Below are positions 1-8,115 of a stretch of DNA of 24,920 nt, piece after piece. A model generated the notes under the pieces. It made no database searches, was not told the DNA's origin, and saw only the letters and a list, made by a program, of their open reading frames with translations. This DNA is from a virus, in the IMG/VR virus record IMGVR_UViG_3300034691_000013, positions 1 to 24,920 of that record; one strand, written 5' to 3'. Position numbers and translations under genes: made by a program. Every line of letters starts with the position of its first letter. The stretch's first letter is position 1.

Positions 1-1514
1 AAGTAATCGTACTGCGCCGTATAGCCGTATTTGTTTTCCGCACCCGCTGGTTCAAGCGGAACAGTGATTGGGTTATCTTTTTCGACGTTCAATCGACCGC
101 CACCCAGGCCCAGCAATGGAATATCGAAAATGAAGCCGGAATTGTCACGCGCAAAGATGATGTTAAACGACACATCGGCGTTATTGCGAACGGCCCGCAC
201 GGCTTCGACTGTGGTAAAGAGCGCGGTAATGTCGCCACCCACTTCGAAGTTACCAACCGAAATGTCTACTGAACCGAGAACGCCCACCGCTTTAATCGGT
301 GAAGCATTGTTGTTGATCGAAATGGAAGCTTCCGTTACATAACCGAACAGTGAACCTGGGTTACTGTTGATTGGGTCGAGGATCGCCATTTTCATTCGGT
401 ACACATCAGAAGATGTGTTGAAGGCCGAAGCGTTACCGGTCAACGGAACACGCGAGCCGGTACGAAGCGAATCACCCGCTTTGCCGGTAACGTAGTTGTT
501 TTCACAAGCAACGTAAGACATATCGACGTTAAGTTTATCACCTTGCGGGATATTCAACGTCAGTTCGTTCGCCACAGCGCCATCCAAGTATTCGGCCTGT
601 GTACCTTCTTCGCCTTCACCCAAGGTGCGTTCAAGCGAATAAGAACGTCGTTTGATCAACGCTGGCAATTTTTCGTTACGAATAACAATGCCTGTGAAAA
701 ATCGAATCGAACCCGCCGCTGATTCGTTAGCTGGTTGCCAAGTCACATCATCAAAAATCAAAGCATGCGCTTGAATCACACTGATTCGTGCGAAGCCTCG
801 GTTGTTTACGAAAGCAGAACCAGCGCTATCGCCGCCAAGATAAATCCATTTGCCAGGGATCAAGCCTGGAACAGTGGTGAAGTCGCTTGTAACGCTAACA
901 AGCGAAGCAACCCCGTTAACCACTGCGACCGACACGTCACCGGCCGGGAACAGCCCGCCTGTGCGGTTAAGGAAGGCCGTGACAGGCGGAACCTCGGTAA
1001 CGAGTGCTTCGACAACGGTAACCGCCCCTGACGTCGCGCTAGCTACCGTCTTGAGCCCGTTGTTAGCGGCATTAACGAAGCCTTCGGCGTAAATCAGTTG
1101 ACCCGCTGCCAAGGCGCCAGCACCTGCAAAGGTGTAGGTTTTCGCCGCGCCGTCAACAGCGGTAATCGCAACTTGAACAGCGTTCATCGGTTTGGTTGTG
1201 AATGGTTCGCGGGCATCCGAAAAGAAAAAGCCTTGCAAATGCTTATTCAAGTTGGTTCGGGTCATGTCGATATTGAAGCCGCCCGAAGCGTCCATATCAA
1301 CAACGGTGCCTTTTTTATTCTGACGCGACGGGTCAATGGGGCTTCGCGCCATTGTGGTCAATTCGCCGCCGAAATCAGAATAGCTGTTGGGGTCCAAACG
1401 AATCCATTCGGGAACGTCAGGGAGTTGTTTAAGGCATTCTTCTTCGGCAATCGACAGGCCCGTAATGTTACTGTCAATCTTTACAATTTCGCAGCCACGG
1501 TTATCGACGGCCAT
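1..1514 (-). CDS. Phage tail tube (major tail) protein, 3' end outside window
   Basis: The reading frame starts at ATG 1514-1512 and stays open to base 1, giving 504 complete codons with no stop, so the C-terminus lies outside the window. The start has a strong Shine-Dalgarno GAGGTG seven bases upstream. The protein has a conserved N-terminal stretch, a central Ala/Val/Gly-rich beta region and a block containing KRRSYSLERTLGEGEEGTQA followed by the phrases AEYLDGAVANELTLNIP and GDKLNVDMSYVACEN. This resembles Phage_tube_2-type tail tube proteins, which polymerise into the inner tube of long tails. It follows the tail terminator gene directly, the usual position for a siphovirus tail tube. Family assignment is by recall, not by search. 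A length above 500 residues is long for a tube subunit and suggests an added domain, perhaps Ig-like and surface exposed. Confidence 0.72.
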   Translation of the reverse strand, partial: MAVDNRGCEIVKIDSNITGLSIAEEECLKQLPDVPEWIRLDPNSYSDFGGELTTMARSPIDPSRQNKKGTVVDMDASGGFNIDMTRTNLNKHLQGFFFSDAREPFTTKPMNAVQVAITAVDGAAKTYTFAGAGALAAGQLIYAEGFVNAANNGLKTVASATSGAVTVVEALVTEVPPVTAFLNRTGGLFPAGDVSVAVVNGVASLVSVTSDFTTVPGLIPGKWIYLGGDSAGSAFVNNRGFARISVIQAHALIFDDVTWQPANESAAGSIRFFTGIVIRNEKLPALIKRRSYSLERTLGEGEEGTQAEYLDGAVANELTLNIPQGDKLNVDMSYVACENNYVTGKAGDSLRTGSRVPLTGNASAFNTSSDVYRMKMAILDPINSNPGSLFGYVTEASISINNNASPIKAVGVLGSVDISVGNFEVGGDITALFTTVEAVRAVRNNADVSFNIIFARDNSGFIFDIPLLGLGGGRLNVEKDNPITVPLEPAGAENKYGYTAQYDY

Positions 1515-1528
1515 AAGGGTTCACCTCT

Positions 1529-1993
1529 TTAAATGATTTCATCGCGTTCGTAATCGCAAATGACGTTTACACGTTGGAAAAGGTTTTCAGCATTCAAGTT
1601 CGCATCAATGCGCGCATTCCGAAACCAAATACCGCTATCGGTCTTAGTACCGCGCAAACGGTTCTGAACTAGTTGCGCGAGCTTTTTCAGTTTCTCGCTT
1701 ACATCAGGCCCGGTACGCGGCCCGAAAAGCTGAACAACCACGCGCCCGTTGTCGCGATAACGCCGAGTGTACGCCACCGTCGAGCAAGTCGAAAGCGTGG
1801 CCTGTTGATCAGTCAGCGACATTACAGAAAGACGCGCCCAAAATGTGGGCACTGACGGCGGATCATTTGTTTCTACACCCTGAAACCTCATTTCAGGAAT
1901 GTAACCAACACCTGCAATTTGTTGCGCTTGATCCAACCACCGCGAATAAATAAACTTCCGAATTTCGTTTTCACCGCCGACATAATCAATCAT
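1529..1993 (-). CDS. Tail terminator / tail completion protein
   Basis: This 154-residue protein probably caps the tail tube and joins it to the head connector. It has an N-terminal helix, a stretch with aromatic and PxVPTFWARLS sequence typical of phage tail terminator proteins of the gpU-like fold, a central RRYRDNGRVVVQLFGP strand pair, a helix, and a C-terminal strand ending NVICDYERDEII. Its length and position, just before the tail tube gene, fit a tail terminator. The start ATG overlaps the stop of the preceding connector gene as ATGA, so the two are likely translationally coupled. Function is inferred from gene order and overall pattern rather than from a diagnostic motif. Confidence 0.6.
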   Translation of the reverse strand: MIDYVGGENEIRKFIYSRWLDQAQQIAGVGYIPEMRFQGVETNDPPSVPTFWARLSVMSLTDQQATLSTCSTVAYTRRYRDNGRVVVQLFGPRTGPDVSEKLKKLAQLVQNRLRGTKTDSGIWFRNARIDANLNAENLFQRVNVICDYERDEII

Positions 1994-2361
1994 GAACCCA
2001 ACACCATTGTATAAAGAATGGGTCTGCCGTTCGGTGCCAGTTTATCCATGTAATACATGGCCCAGGTCTTACCCTCATGTACGACAGTAGTTGTCAAATC
2101 TACGTCAAAAGTAACAGCGCCCATATAAGCCAGAACCGCACCTTTCGGTACTTCTGTACCCGGAATCATAGAAAGAGTTTTAAGCGTTCCTGAATCCAAA
2201 GGTAAAAAGCAAATCTTTACCGTATTAGTTTCAGTGACTTCGGTAGTCTTCCACGGCTCTAGATCATTTTTAACTATGCGCTTATTTGTGACCGGAACAG
2301 AAACACCGTACTTGGAAATTAAGCGTTTTGCGGTTTTAATCTGTCGATCATAAATAGCCAT
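1990..2361 (-). CDS. Head closure / head-tail joining protein
   Basis: A 123-residue protein opening with an amphipathic helix (AIYDRQIKTAKRLISKYG), then beta-rich sequence including a PGTEVPKGAVLAYMG segment and a KTWAMYYMDKLAPNGRPILY ending. This layout, a helix with an LI.KYG phrase followed by a small beta barrel, is common in head-closure proteins of the SPP1 gp16 / HK97 gp7-like group, which seal the connector after DNA packaging. It lies between the adaptor-like gene and the tail terminator gene, the expected slot. It overlaps the next gene by four bases. The assignment is by pattern and context. Confidence 0.55.
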   Translation of the reverse strand: MAIYDRQIKTAKRLISKYGVSVPVTNKRIVKNDLEPWKTTEVTETNTVKICFLPLDSGTLKTLSMIPGTEVPKGAVLAYMGAVTFDVDLTTTVVHEGKTWAMYYMDKLAPNGRPILYTMVLGS

Positions 2362-2583
2362 TTATTCGGACTCTTTCTTTTCAAACTTGGGTTGCTTTAC
2401 TTTATATTTTTCAGCGTATGGTTCGGGAACCAAACCCATAACGCCGTCGCACTTTTCAAGCGGTTCATTTTCATCGAAAAGCTGAACATTGCGGAAAAGA
2501 ACTTGGCCTTCAATCTTCGCGGCGTCTTTCATGTCTTCGCCGGTAGGCGCAAAACCATTTACAAAAAATAAAATCTTTTTCAT
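2362..2583 (-). CDS. Small hypothetical protein in connector module
   Basis: A 73-residue protein I do not recognise. The N-terminus (KKILFFVNGFAPTGEDM) is hydrophobic but too short and polar for a clear signal peptide. The C-terminus is Lys/Glu rich. The start ATG follows the stop of the upstream adaptor gene by one base and has no good Shine-Dalgarno, which suggests translational coupling. Its stop abuts the start of the next gene. Its place between adaptor and head-closure genes makes a virion or assembly role plausible but unproven. Confidence 0.6.
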   Translation of the reverse strand: MKKILFFVNGFAPTGEDMKDAAKIEGQVLFRNVQLFDENEPLEKCDGVMGLVPEPYAEKYKVKQPKFEKKESE

Positions 2584-2584
2584 G

Positions 2585-3088
2585 TTATCGACTCAACAGG
2601 AAATTGACAGAAAAGGGAATAAACAATGGTTCTAGAATCGCCTCGATTTGTGCAAGGTACGGGTTATCAATACCTGTTGCAATAATCGCTTCGGCGTATT
2701 CAATTTCAATAGGGCCGACCTTTTCACGGGTCACACCTTCGTTAACAGGGGTTGCCCACACATCAATCCCTGATTCGAGAAATCCAGCCAATACAACTTG
2801 GGCCAATTTCAATTCTTTCGGAATCTTGTTGTCAGGGTAAATCTTACAAAATCGAGTGGAACGACTACGCGGGTAACTTAAACCTTGATCAGCCGTCGAA
2901 CGTTCACCAGTAAATCGGCTTTCGTACGAACCCAGGCGATCAGCAGACACGACCAGTTGGGGTGTAAGTTCGGTATCTTCTACGGAAAGAGTTATGCCGC
3001 GCATTGCTGCGATTTCGCGGGCTTCTGCCAAACCAATATAAGTATTGGCGTCTTCAATCCCGGTCCCGTCTTCAACAATGAGCGGCAT
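2585..3088 (-). CDS. Head-tail connector / adaptor protein, DnaT-like family
   Basis: This 167-residue protein begins MPLIVEDGTGIEDANTYIGL, the signature opening of the phage family labelled putative DnaT-like ssDNA-binding protein. These proteins occur in head-connector modules and have the all-helical fold of HK97 gp6/SPP1 gp15-type adaptors. The central GLSYPRSRS phrase and the helix KIPKELKLAQVVLAGFL also fit that family. The adaptor ring would sit below the portal and recruit the head-closure protein, encoded two genes downstream. AAGGGG lies six bases upstream of the ATG. The DnaT name should not be read as a replication function. Confidence 0.68.
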   Translation of the reverse strand: MPLIVEDGTGIEDANTYIGLAEAREIAAMRGITLSVEDTELTPQLVVSADRLGSYESRFTGERSTADQGLSYPRSRSTRFCKIYPDNKIPKELKLAQVVLAGFLESGIDVWATPVNEGVTREKVGPIEIEYAEAIIATGIDNPYLAQIEAILEPLFIPFSVNFLLSR

Positions 3089-3098
3089 AACTTACCCC

Positions 3099-3395
3099 TT
3101 AATTACCGGCTTTCCAGCCACCGCCTTTATTCTTGTCTTCGTCGGATTCAGCAGCTTTGAAAGCGGCCAGATTCTTTACGAATTCCAGAATGTCGGCTTT
3201 GACGGTTTTTTCTTTCGGAACTTCGGTGCCCAGTTCGGTAGCGGCTGCGCGAAGTTGGTCGATAGTCAGGGTATCGTATTTGTCCGGTTCGGCTTCACCT
3301 TCTTGGACAATACCGGTATCTTGGTTCGGCATGTCTGCCAGTGCGGCAGCACGCGATTCAGCGCGTTGTTTTCTGCGTTCAGCAAGCGATTTCAT
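3099..3395 (-). CDS. Small protein with C-terminal HeH/SAP-like fold
   Basis: A 98-residue protein. Residues 1-25 are Arg/Ala/Glu rich and probably helical. Residues about 42-75 (DTLTIDQLRAAATELG followed by EVPKEKTVKADILEFVK) resemble a short HeH/LEM/SAP-like helix-extended-helix motif, with the usual Lys-x-Asp-Ile-Leu-x-Phe second helix. The tail is Lys/Gly rich. Such proteins are frequent just after the phage capsid gene and are sometimes annotated as head-associated or as Rho-N-like; nucleic acid contact is possible. Start ATG is preceded by GAGGTG with five bases spacing. Role in this phage is unknown. Confidence 0.6.
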   Translation of the reverse strand: MKSLAERRKQRAESRAAALADMPNQDTGIVQEGEAEPDKYDTLTIDQLRAAATELGTEVPKEKTVKADILEFVKNLAAFKAAESDEDKNKGGGWKAGN

Positions 3396-3404
3396 TTTGT
3401 CACC

Positions 3405-3614
3405 TCAAGCTTTCAGGGCGGCAATGATTTGATTAATCTTCGCCTTGTTGGCGTTAGCCAGGGTTTGTGTGGTGGCGGCGTCGGAACCGTCAGGCGTTGT
3501 GATTGCGGTAAGCGCGATGATTTGCGCTTTCTGTGCAACCGGTTGTGCGGCCAGAACTTTTGCGTCAAAAGCCCAAGCATCTTTAACAAACTTCAACCAA
3601 CGAGGGGCATTCAT
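3405..3614 (-). CDS. Small hypothetical protein downstream of capsid gene
   Basis: A 69-residue Ala-rich protein I do not recognise. It opens with a Trp/Lys helix (RWLKFVKDAWAFDAKVLA) and continues with low-complexity Ala/Thr/Gln sequence. It has a Shine-Dalgarno AGGAG nine bases before ATG. It is separated from the capsid gene by a strong hairpin terminator at 3635-3652, so its level is probably lower than capsid. Position would fit a minor head protein, but there is no motif to support this. Confidence 0.6.
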   Translation of the reverse strand: MNAPRWLKFVKDAWAFDAKVLAAQPVAQKAQIIALTAITTPDGSDAATTQTLANANKAKINQIIAALKA

Positions 3615-3634
3615 CTTTCGAATCTCCTACAGTG

Positions 3635-3652
3635 AAAAGGGGCCGAAGCCCC
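3635..3652 (-). terminator. Intrinsic terminator after the capsid gene
   Basis: Read on the minus strand the sequence is GGGGC-TTCG-GCCCC followed by TTTTC. A five-pair G/C stem closes a UUCG tetraloop, an exceptionally stable hairpin, with a short U tract. It lies 14 bases after the capsid stop and about 20 bases before the next start codon. There is no room for a full promoter between it and the next gene, so it probably attenuates rather than blocks transcription. Confidence 0.72.
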
Positions 3653-3665
3653 AATTCATTTTGGC

Positions 3666-4715
3666 TTATGCTTTCGAAATAACGAAAGCAATCGGCGCTT
3701 GTTTACGATCAACCACACGATTCCATGGCGCGGCTTTGGCAAGGTCGGTCAGCACAGGGCTGAACTCGGTAAGCGCGTCGGCGCCAGTTGGATCAGTCCA
3801 CGACCAGCCGTAAGGGTGCAGGATGGTAGTCTTGCGTTCCCAAATGGTTTCCATGCCACCGCCGTTACCAGCAGCCGGCGTACGATCAACTTCAACCGGC
3901 GTCATTGGAACGCCTTCGCCAGCGGCGAAGCACGAACCGATTTCGGAACCGAAGCCAAAGAAGCCAGTTCCGATCAGAACCGACATATACAGACGGTCAG
4001 GACCAGCAGCACCCGAATAGACCAACGCATCGTCAACGATAACGCGCATACCTTTGTAGGTCTGAATGGTCAACTTGCCTTCGGCGTCAGCGATATAAAT
4101 AATATCCTGATCCTTAACCATTTTGGTACGGATAGCCGAATGCACAGCGATTGCGCCGAAACCGTTTGCGTCCAGGGCATCGCCCATAGTCGCGGCGGCA
4201 TCGATTGCAGCGGTGGAGTTGAATCGAGCCAGTTCACCAGCTTGCGCACTGATGTTCACAACCATGTCGCCGCCATCGTTCGCGATGTTGTCGGCAAGAA
4301 TGCCTTTCAGCGAAGCAATCAAACGGCGTTGATATTGGCGCGCCCAGTAGGTGCCGAAACGGTTACGGATATGTTGCAGCGGTTCCGAACCGGAAAGTTC
4401 ACCGATAAGGTCCATCGAACTGTAACCTTGGTTCATGAACGCTTTACGAGCGGTCATGATACCGGTCCCGACTTTATTCGGAACGGCCAAGTCAGTTGGG
4501 TCATCGTTGGACATGTTCGGTTCGATAGACGAATCCAAGTCTTTCCAGAAAGGCAAAGTTACTTGTTTACCGCCAGTACGGGCGATAGTGTCCATCAGTT
4601 CGGTACGAACTACCAAACCCGCTTGCCAGAAAGCGGTCAGTTCGGGAGTGTTCAGGGCTTGATAGCCCAAGTACACTTCGGGAATTACAACGTCAGATAG
4701 GCGGACGACTGCCAT
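3666..4715 (-). CDS. Major capsid protein
   Basis: A 349-residue protein, the main shell subunit. The opening (VVIPEVYLGYQALNTPELTA), the phrase GGKQVTLPFWKDL, the helix with ARKAFMNQGYSSMDL and the segment TYWARQYQRRLIASLKG are typical of phage coat proteins of the Gp13-like/HK97-fold group, where the long spine helix carries the paired Arg residues. Later parts include the DALDANGFGAIAVHSAIRT segment and the IIYIADAEGKLTIQTYKG strand pair. The gene directly follows the scaffold gene and precedes connectors, as expected. Start: GAGGTG four bases before ATG. No N-terminal protease or cleavage signal is evident, consistent with the separate scaffold gene. Confidence 0.88.
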   Translation of the reverse strand: MAVVRLSDVVIPEVYLGYQALNTPELTAFWQAGLVVRTELMDTIARTGGKQVTLPFWKDLDSSIEPNMSNDDPTDLAVPNKVGTGIMTARKAFMNQGYSSMDLIGELSGSEPLQHIRNRFGTYWARQYQRRLIASLKGILADNIANDGGDMVVNISAQAGELARFNSTAAIDAAATMGDALDANGFGAIAVHSAIRTKMVKDQDIIYIADAEGKLTIQTYKGMRVIVDDALVYSGAAGPDRLYMSVLIGTGFFGFGSEIGSCFAAGEGVPMTPVEVDRTPAAGNGGGMETIWERKTTILHPYGWSWTDPTGADALTEFSPVLTDLAKAAPWNRVVDRKQAPIAFVISKA

Positions 4716-4725
4716 TTTTCACCTC

Positions 4726-5433
4726 TTAATTTTTTACCGGAAACAAACGATCATATTCAGCACGGTTCGTATTGAACAAATCGATTCGTTCTTGTTGGGA
4801 GTATTCTTCTGGTTTTTTGGAAGCATTGCCCCCATTTTTCCGGCCAGCACCGCCGCCCGATGAATCAACGCCTTTGATAATAGAAGCGAAGGCGGAATTG
4901 TTCAAGAACTCTTTCTTCAAATCTTCAATAGTGAGCGTGGAAGGCTGACCATCGGCGGCGATAACTTTGCAGGCCGGAACATCAGAGTCCAAGTCTGCAA
5001 CCAAACGGCTTTGAATGTGGGGAAGCATAACCAACCAAGCATCGCCCGAAAGTTCACGGGCCAACGCCGCAGCACGATCCTGAACCAGAACACGCGAAAG
5101 TTGTTGTGTACGGCGATCAATTACAACGTCTTTTTCACGGCGCAAACTTTCACGTTCTTCGGTCAATCGACGTTCAAGTTCGGTAGTGTTACCCGAATCG
5201 CGAAGTTCTTGACGAATACGTTCTTCGGCTTGACGAAGGCGTTCGGCTTCTTGTTCACGTTGAACGCGAAGTTCTTCTTTGACACGGGTATGTGCAGCAA
5301 CTAGCGCCGCCGTGTCTTGGTTCTGAACATCGGTGTCCAAAACATAACCCGCCCCGTCGCCTTTGTATTCGGCTTGAATCAACGGGTCAAGCGCATCGTA
5401 TTCTTCTTTAGTAATTTTGAACTTCAAAGCCAT
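4726..5433 (-). CDS. Capsid scaffold protein
   Basis: A 235-residue protein expected to guide capsid assembly from inside the procapsid and then leave. It begins MALKFKITKEEYDALDPLIQ, a common opening of phage scaffolds. Residues about 45-115 are a long charged coiled coil (RVKEELRVQREQEAERLRQA and continuing). The C-terminal half has an ELSGDAWLVMLPHIQSRL segment and a basic/asparagine-rich linker before a final helix. ATG 5433 is chosen because AGGCGG lies eight bases upstream; an in-frame GTG at 5442 is part of that ribosome-binding stretch. It sits immediately upstream of the capsid gene. Confidence 0.82.
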   Translation of the reverse strand: MALKFKITKEEYDALDPLIQAEYKGDGAGYVLDTDVQNQDTAALVAAHTRVKEELRVQREQEAERLRQAEERIRQELRDSGNTTELERRLTEERESLRREKDVVIDRRTQQLSRVLVQDRAAALARELSGDAWLVMLPHIQSRLVADLDSDVPACKVIAADGQPSTLTIEDLKKEFLNNSAFASIIKGVDSSGGGAGRKNGGNASKKPEEYSQQERIDLFNTNRAEYDRLFPVKN

Positions 5434-5449
5434 GATAAGCACCGCCTAT

Positions 5450-6613
5450 TTATTTACCAGCATCGCCGGATTTAAAAAGATCATCAGTTTTATTTGCAAA
5501 TTCGTCAACCGTAATAGGTCGAACCGAGTTTACCACGTTTTCATCCCCTGGCGGTCTATTGCCTTCCGCCAAAGTTGAAGCGATTCTATTCGAAAAGGTG
5601 CCCACAATAAAGGCCCGTGATTGACGAAACAGCCAAGCGATTAATTCAGGTGGGGTGAAATCACTTTCGGTACCGATTCGAGGCATTGTGTGCGAGCGAC
5701 AGTGTGGATGCGCAGGCGGCAACGGCCCTTCACCATAACGAAACCATTTGCGGTTTAAGTATTTGCAAATGGCACTAGTTCGGGAATCCATTACAGCTAA
5801 CCATTCGTAACCCTTGAACACAATGCTATTCACAGCAGCCGCCGAAACTTGCGATGTGTGCTGAACAATAGTGGCTGTTACGGCATTCGTTGTGTTTCGA
5901 ATTTTAGTTAGTTCACTAGCTTTAGAACCGCCTGGCAAATTCGGGTTGCCTTCGCCTGTTGCTTTCGAACCTAGTACCTGTGCTGCGACTTCGGCAACCG
6001 AAAGCTTATTAACCCAACCGGTCATCACCGCTTGGCTCACACGCATCATATTGGAAGCAAGCGTAGTGTTAACGTAGTTCAGCAGTAGCGCCCCACCTGT
6101 GGGCATGGGGGCGTTCTTGACCGTGGCCCAAAGCTTACCCAGCATCGCAGCACCGGCCAGAACACCCAGGCCGTAAAGGGGTGACGAATCACCCGTGTCA
6201 TATTCTTTCAGAATCAGATTTCGCGAACGTTGCAACCCAATTGGGACAATAAAGAATTCTTCGTCGTCTTCATTATTTTCAATTGCCGATAGATACGAAC
6301 CGCCGATAATCAAGTTTTGGTTAACAACCGCTTCTGTAAACTTTTGCAGCCGTGCCAAAAGCTGACGTTGGTAAGTGCTGTAAATAACTGTTTGTGAAGC
6401 GCGCAGAACTTTAATAAAATTCTGAACTTGCGCTTTACTCAGTTCTCCTAAATTTTCGTAAGAAATCTTATTCAAGTTTTTACGAAAATCTGTTTCGATT
6501 GCTTGTAAAACATCATTGAACAATAAGGCTTCGTTAACCTTAACTTGTTCAATGAATATTGCTTGACGTGTAAAAATATCAAACAATTTGTTTTGCGCGA
6601 TTAAATTATTCAT
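5450..6613 (-). CDS. MuF-like minor head / head morphogenesis protein
   Basis: A 387-residue protein. The C-terminal region carries the Phage_Mu_F signature: DSRTS at residues 276-280, Cys283, and PPAHPHCRSH at about 299-308. In SPP1 gp7 and Mu gpF relatives this domain lies in a minor capsid protein that binds the portal and is packaged inside the head, where it may affect DNA ejection. The N-terminal 100 residues are helical and charged. The start overlaps the portal stop as TAATG, so the two are coupled, in line with the physical partnership known for SPP1. No fused toxin or ADP-ribosyltransferase domain is visible after the MuF motif; about 70 residues follow it. Confidence 0.85.
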   Translation of the reverse strand: MNNLIAQNKLFDIFTRQAIFIEQVKVNEALLFNDVLQAIETDFRKNLNKISYENLGELSKAQVQNFIKVLRASQTVIYSTYQRQLLARLQKFTEAVVNQNLIIGGSYLSAIENNEDDEEFFIVPIGLQRSRNLILKEYDTGDSSPLYGLGVLAGAAMLGKLWATVKNAPMPTGGALLLNYVNTTLASNMMRVSQAVMTGWVNKLSVAEVAAQVLGSKATGEGNPNLPGGSKASELTKIRNTTNAVTATIVQHTSQVSAAAVNSIVFKGYEWLAVMDSRTSAICKYLNRKWFRYGEGPLPPAHPHCRSHTMPRIGTESDFTPPELIAWLFRQSRAFIVGTFSNRIASTLAEGNRPPGDENVVNSVRPITVDEFANKTDDLFKSGDAGK

Positions 6614-8106
6614 TATTGCACAGTCCCTGGCGCTACATCAGGATTAGCAATTGCAAATTCAGCAGCAGTTCGTGCAAGTTCAGCAGCTTGTTTTTGTTCA
6701 ATCTCGCTTTTAACCTTGGCGTCGTCTTCGGTGGCAATACCGGCTTTGTGCAAAGCGCTACGGTACTCAGTCCAGCTAATAACGTCAGCCTGGAACTCTT
6801 TAAGCAATTGAGCGCGTTGTGATTCGGTCATACGAACCAAATCGAATTCGCTGTTCAATTTGAACATTACGCTTGTTTCGGCTTCGCCTTGGAAAACAGC
6901 ACACCACTCAAGCGCGAATTGGAACGCGGCACTAACGTTTTTGGCCGCGTTGGAAATAGCAGACGTGCGGGCACTGTCATTAATAGCCGCTTCGGTGGCT
7001 GTCTTTTGGGTAGACGTTTCGCGAAGAAATTCGGCGCCCATTGAAGCAAGTTGTTCTTTCTTCGAATCCATGCCTTCCTTAGCCATGGTATTTTGTTCGG
7101 CTTGCAAAATCTGTGCGGTCGCATCTTTGTTCAAAACTACACCGTTTCGGCTACCGAAACGCAAAACTTTGCACATGACTTTTTCCCACCACTGTTCCGT
7201 AATTCCCGAAACTACAAAGGTGGGTTGTCCGATATAGAAAATACTTTCTTCATAATCGGCGCTGTTACGATAGTGTCCAATGTTGATTTTGGCCATGTCA
7301 TACATTGGTGGCATATCTGGCTTCGAATCGTTATTGATTGCCCCAATAAAAGTAAACGGGATTTCGTAAAGCTGTTTACCGTTAGCTTTGGGTTGGGATT
7401 CTTCATCATCCACCCAACCATTATGGTCGCCTTCGCGCCATACACGTTGGCGGTAAACGCCTTTGCCATCTTCGCCCATATCCAAAACACGAAATTGGTC
7501 ACACGTATTTAGCGAACCATCTGTTCCGCGATAATCGTGAACCTCTTTCAACACGACAAAACAAAGAACCCATTTAGCGCCGACTTTCTTGAAATCCCAA
7601 TCTATAATCTGTTCCGCTTTATACGGAAGGATTACGGGCCGTGCTAAACCTTCGGTAACTTCGGCTTTAGTGAACGCACGTTCTGACTTGGGGTAGTCAA
7701 CGAGTAAACCGAATCTACCCACACTAAGCGCTTCGGCGCACGCCTCTTTAGCCAGTTGTTCCAGGGTCAGGCCGTCGCCGGTCACGTCCTTAACCAAGGC
7801 GTCAAGCGTGGTTGGAACTTTTAGTTCGATTTCGCGGCTAAAGATTTGACCGATGAACCCAACAAGCGTTCGCGCAACGAAGTTATAGAAAATGGCACGA
7901 ATGACATAATTTCGATAACGAATATTTTCTTCTTCGGTTCTGTCATTTTTAGGTTTACCGCTAGGGCACGGCAAATAGCACTCGCCCAAATCTTCGACGT
8001 TCTGTTCGATAACGTCACGAATGATTTTATAGCGGGGAAGCAGCTTGGAAACTTCCGGGCGCGGTGTACTGATAGAAGCGGGGGCGCTAGCAACAATTTG
8101 AACCAT
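6613..8106 (-). CDS. Portal protein (DUF4055 type)
   Basis: A 497-residue protein forming the dodecameric DNA gate at one capsid vertex. The sequence has the DUF4055 portal pattern: an N-terminal LLPRYKIIRDVIEQN helix, then the FVARTLVGFIGQIFSREIEL clip/wing region, EACAEALSVGRFGLLVDYP, and a C-terminal region rich in QTATEA-like and Ser/Ala helix sequence. It lies between the terminase and MuF genes, the classical portal position. ATG 8106 is chosen because AGGTG lies six bases upstream; an in-frame GTG at 8115 overlaps that site. The C-terminus is Ala/Glu rich (EQKQAAELARTAAEFAI), probably the crown helix. Confidence 0.87.
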   Translation of the reverse strand: MVQIVASAPASISTPRPEVSKLLPRYKIIRDVIEQNVEDLGECYLPCPSGKPKNDRTEEENIRYRNYVIRAIFYNFVARTLVGFIGQIFSREIELKVPTTLDALVKDVTGDGLTLEQLAKEACAEALSVGRFGLLVDYPKSERAFTKAEVTEGLARPVILPYKAEQIIDWDFKKVGAKWVLCFVVLKEVHDYRGTDGSLNTCDQFRVLDMGEDGKGVYRQRVWREGDHNGWVDDEESQPKANGKQLYEIPFTFIGAINNDSKPDMPPMYDMAKINIGHYRNSADYEESIFYIGQPTFVVSGITEQWWEKVMCKVLRFGSRNGVVLNKDATAQILQAEQNTMAKEGMDSKKEQLASMGAEFLRETSTQKTATEAAINDSARTSAISNAAKNVSAAFQFALEWCAVFQGEAETSVMFKLNSEFDLVRMTESQRAQLLKEFQADVISWTEYRSALHKAGIATEDDAKVKSEIEQKQAAELARTAAEFAIANPDVAPGTVQ

Positions 8107-8115
8107 TTTGTACAC

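Noticed and set aside
3699-4700. Long plus-strand open frame of about 333 codons opposite the capsid gene
   Set aside because: It lies antisense to a clear major capsid gene, has no ribosome-binding signal and low-quality sequence; it is a shadow of codon bias on the other strand.
5434-5442. GTG at 5442 as start of the scaffold gene
   Set aside because: It overlaps the ribosome-binding stretch for ATG 5433, which gives the normal opening MALKFK.
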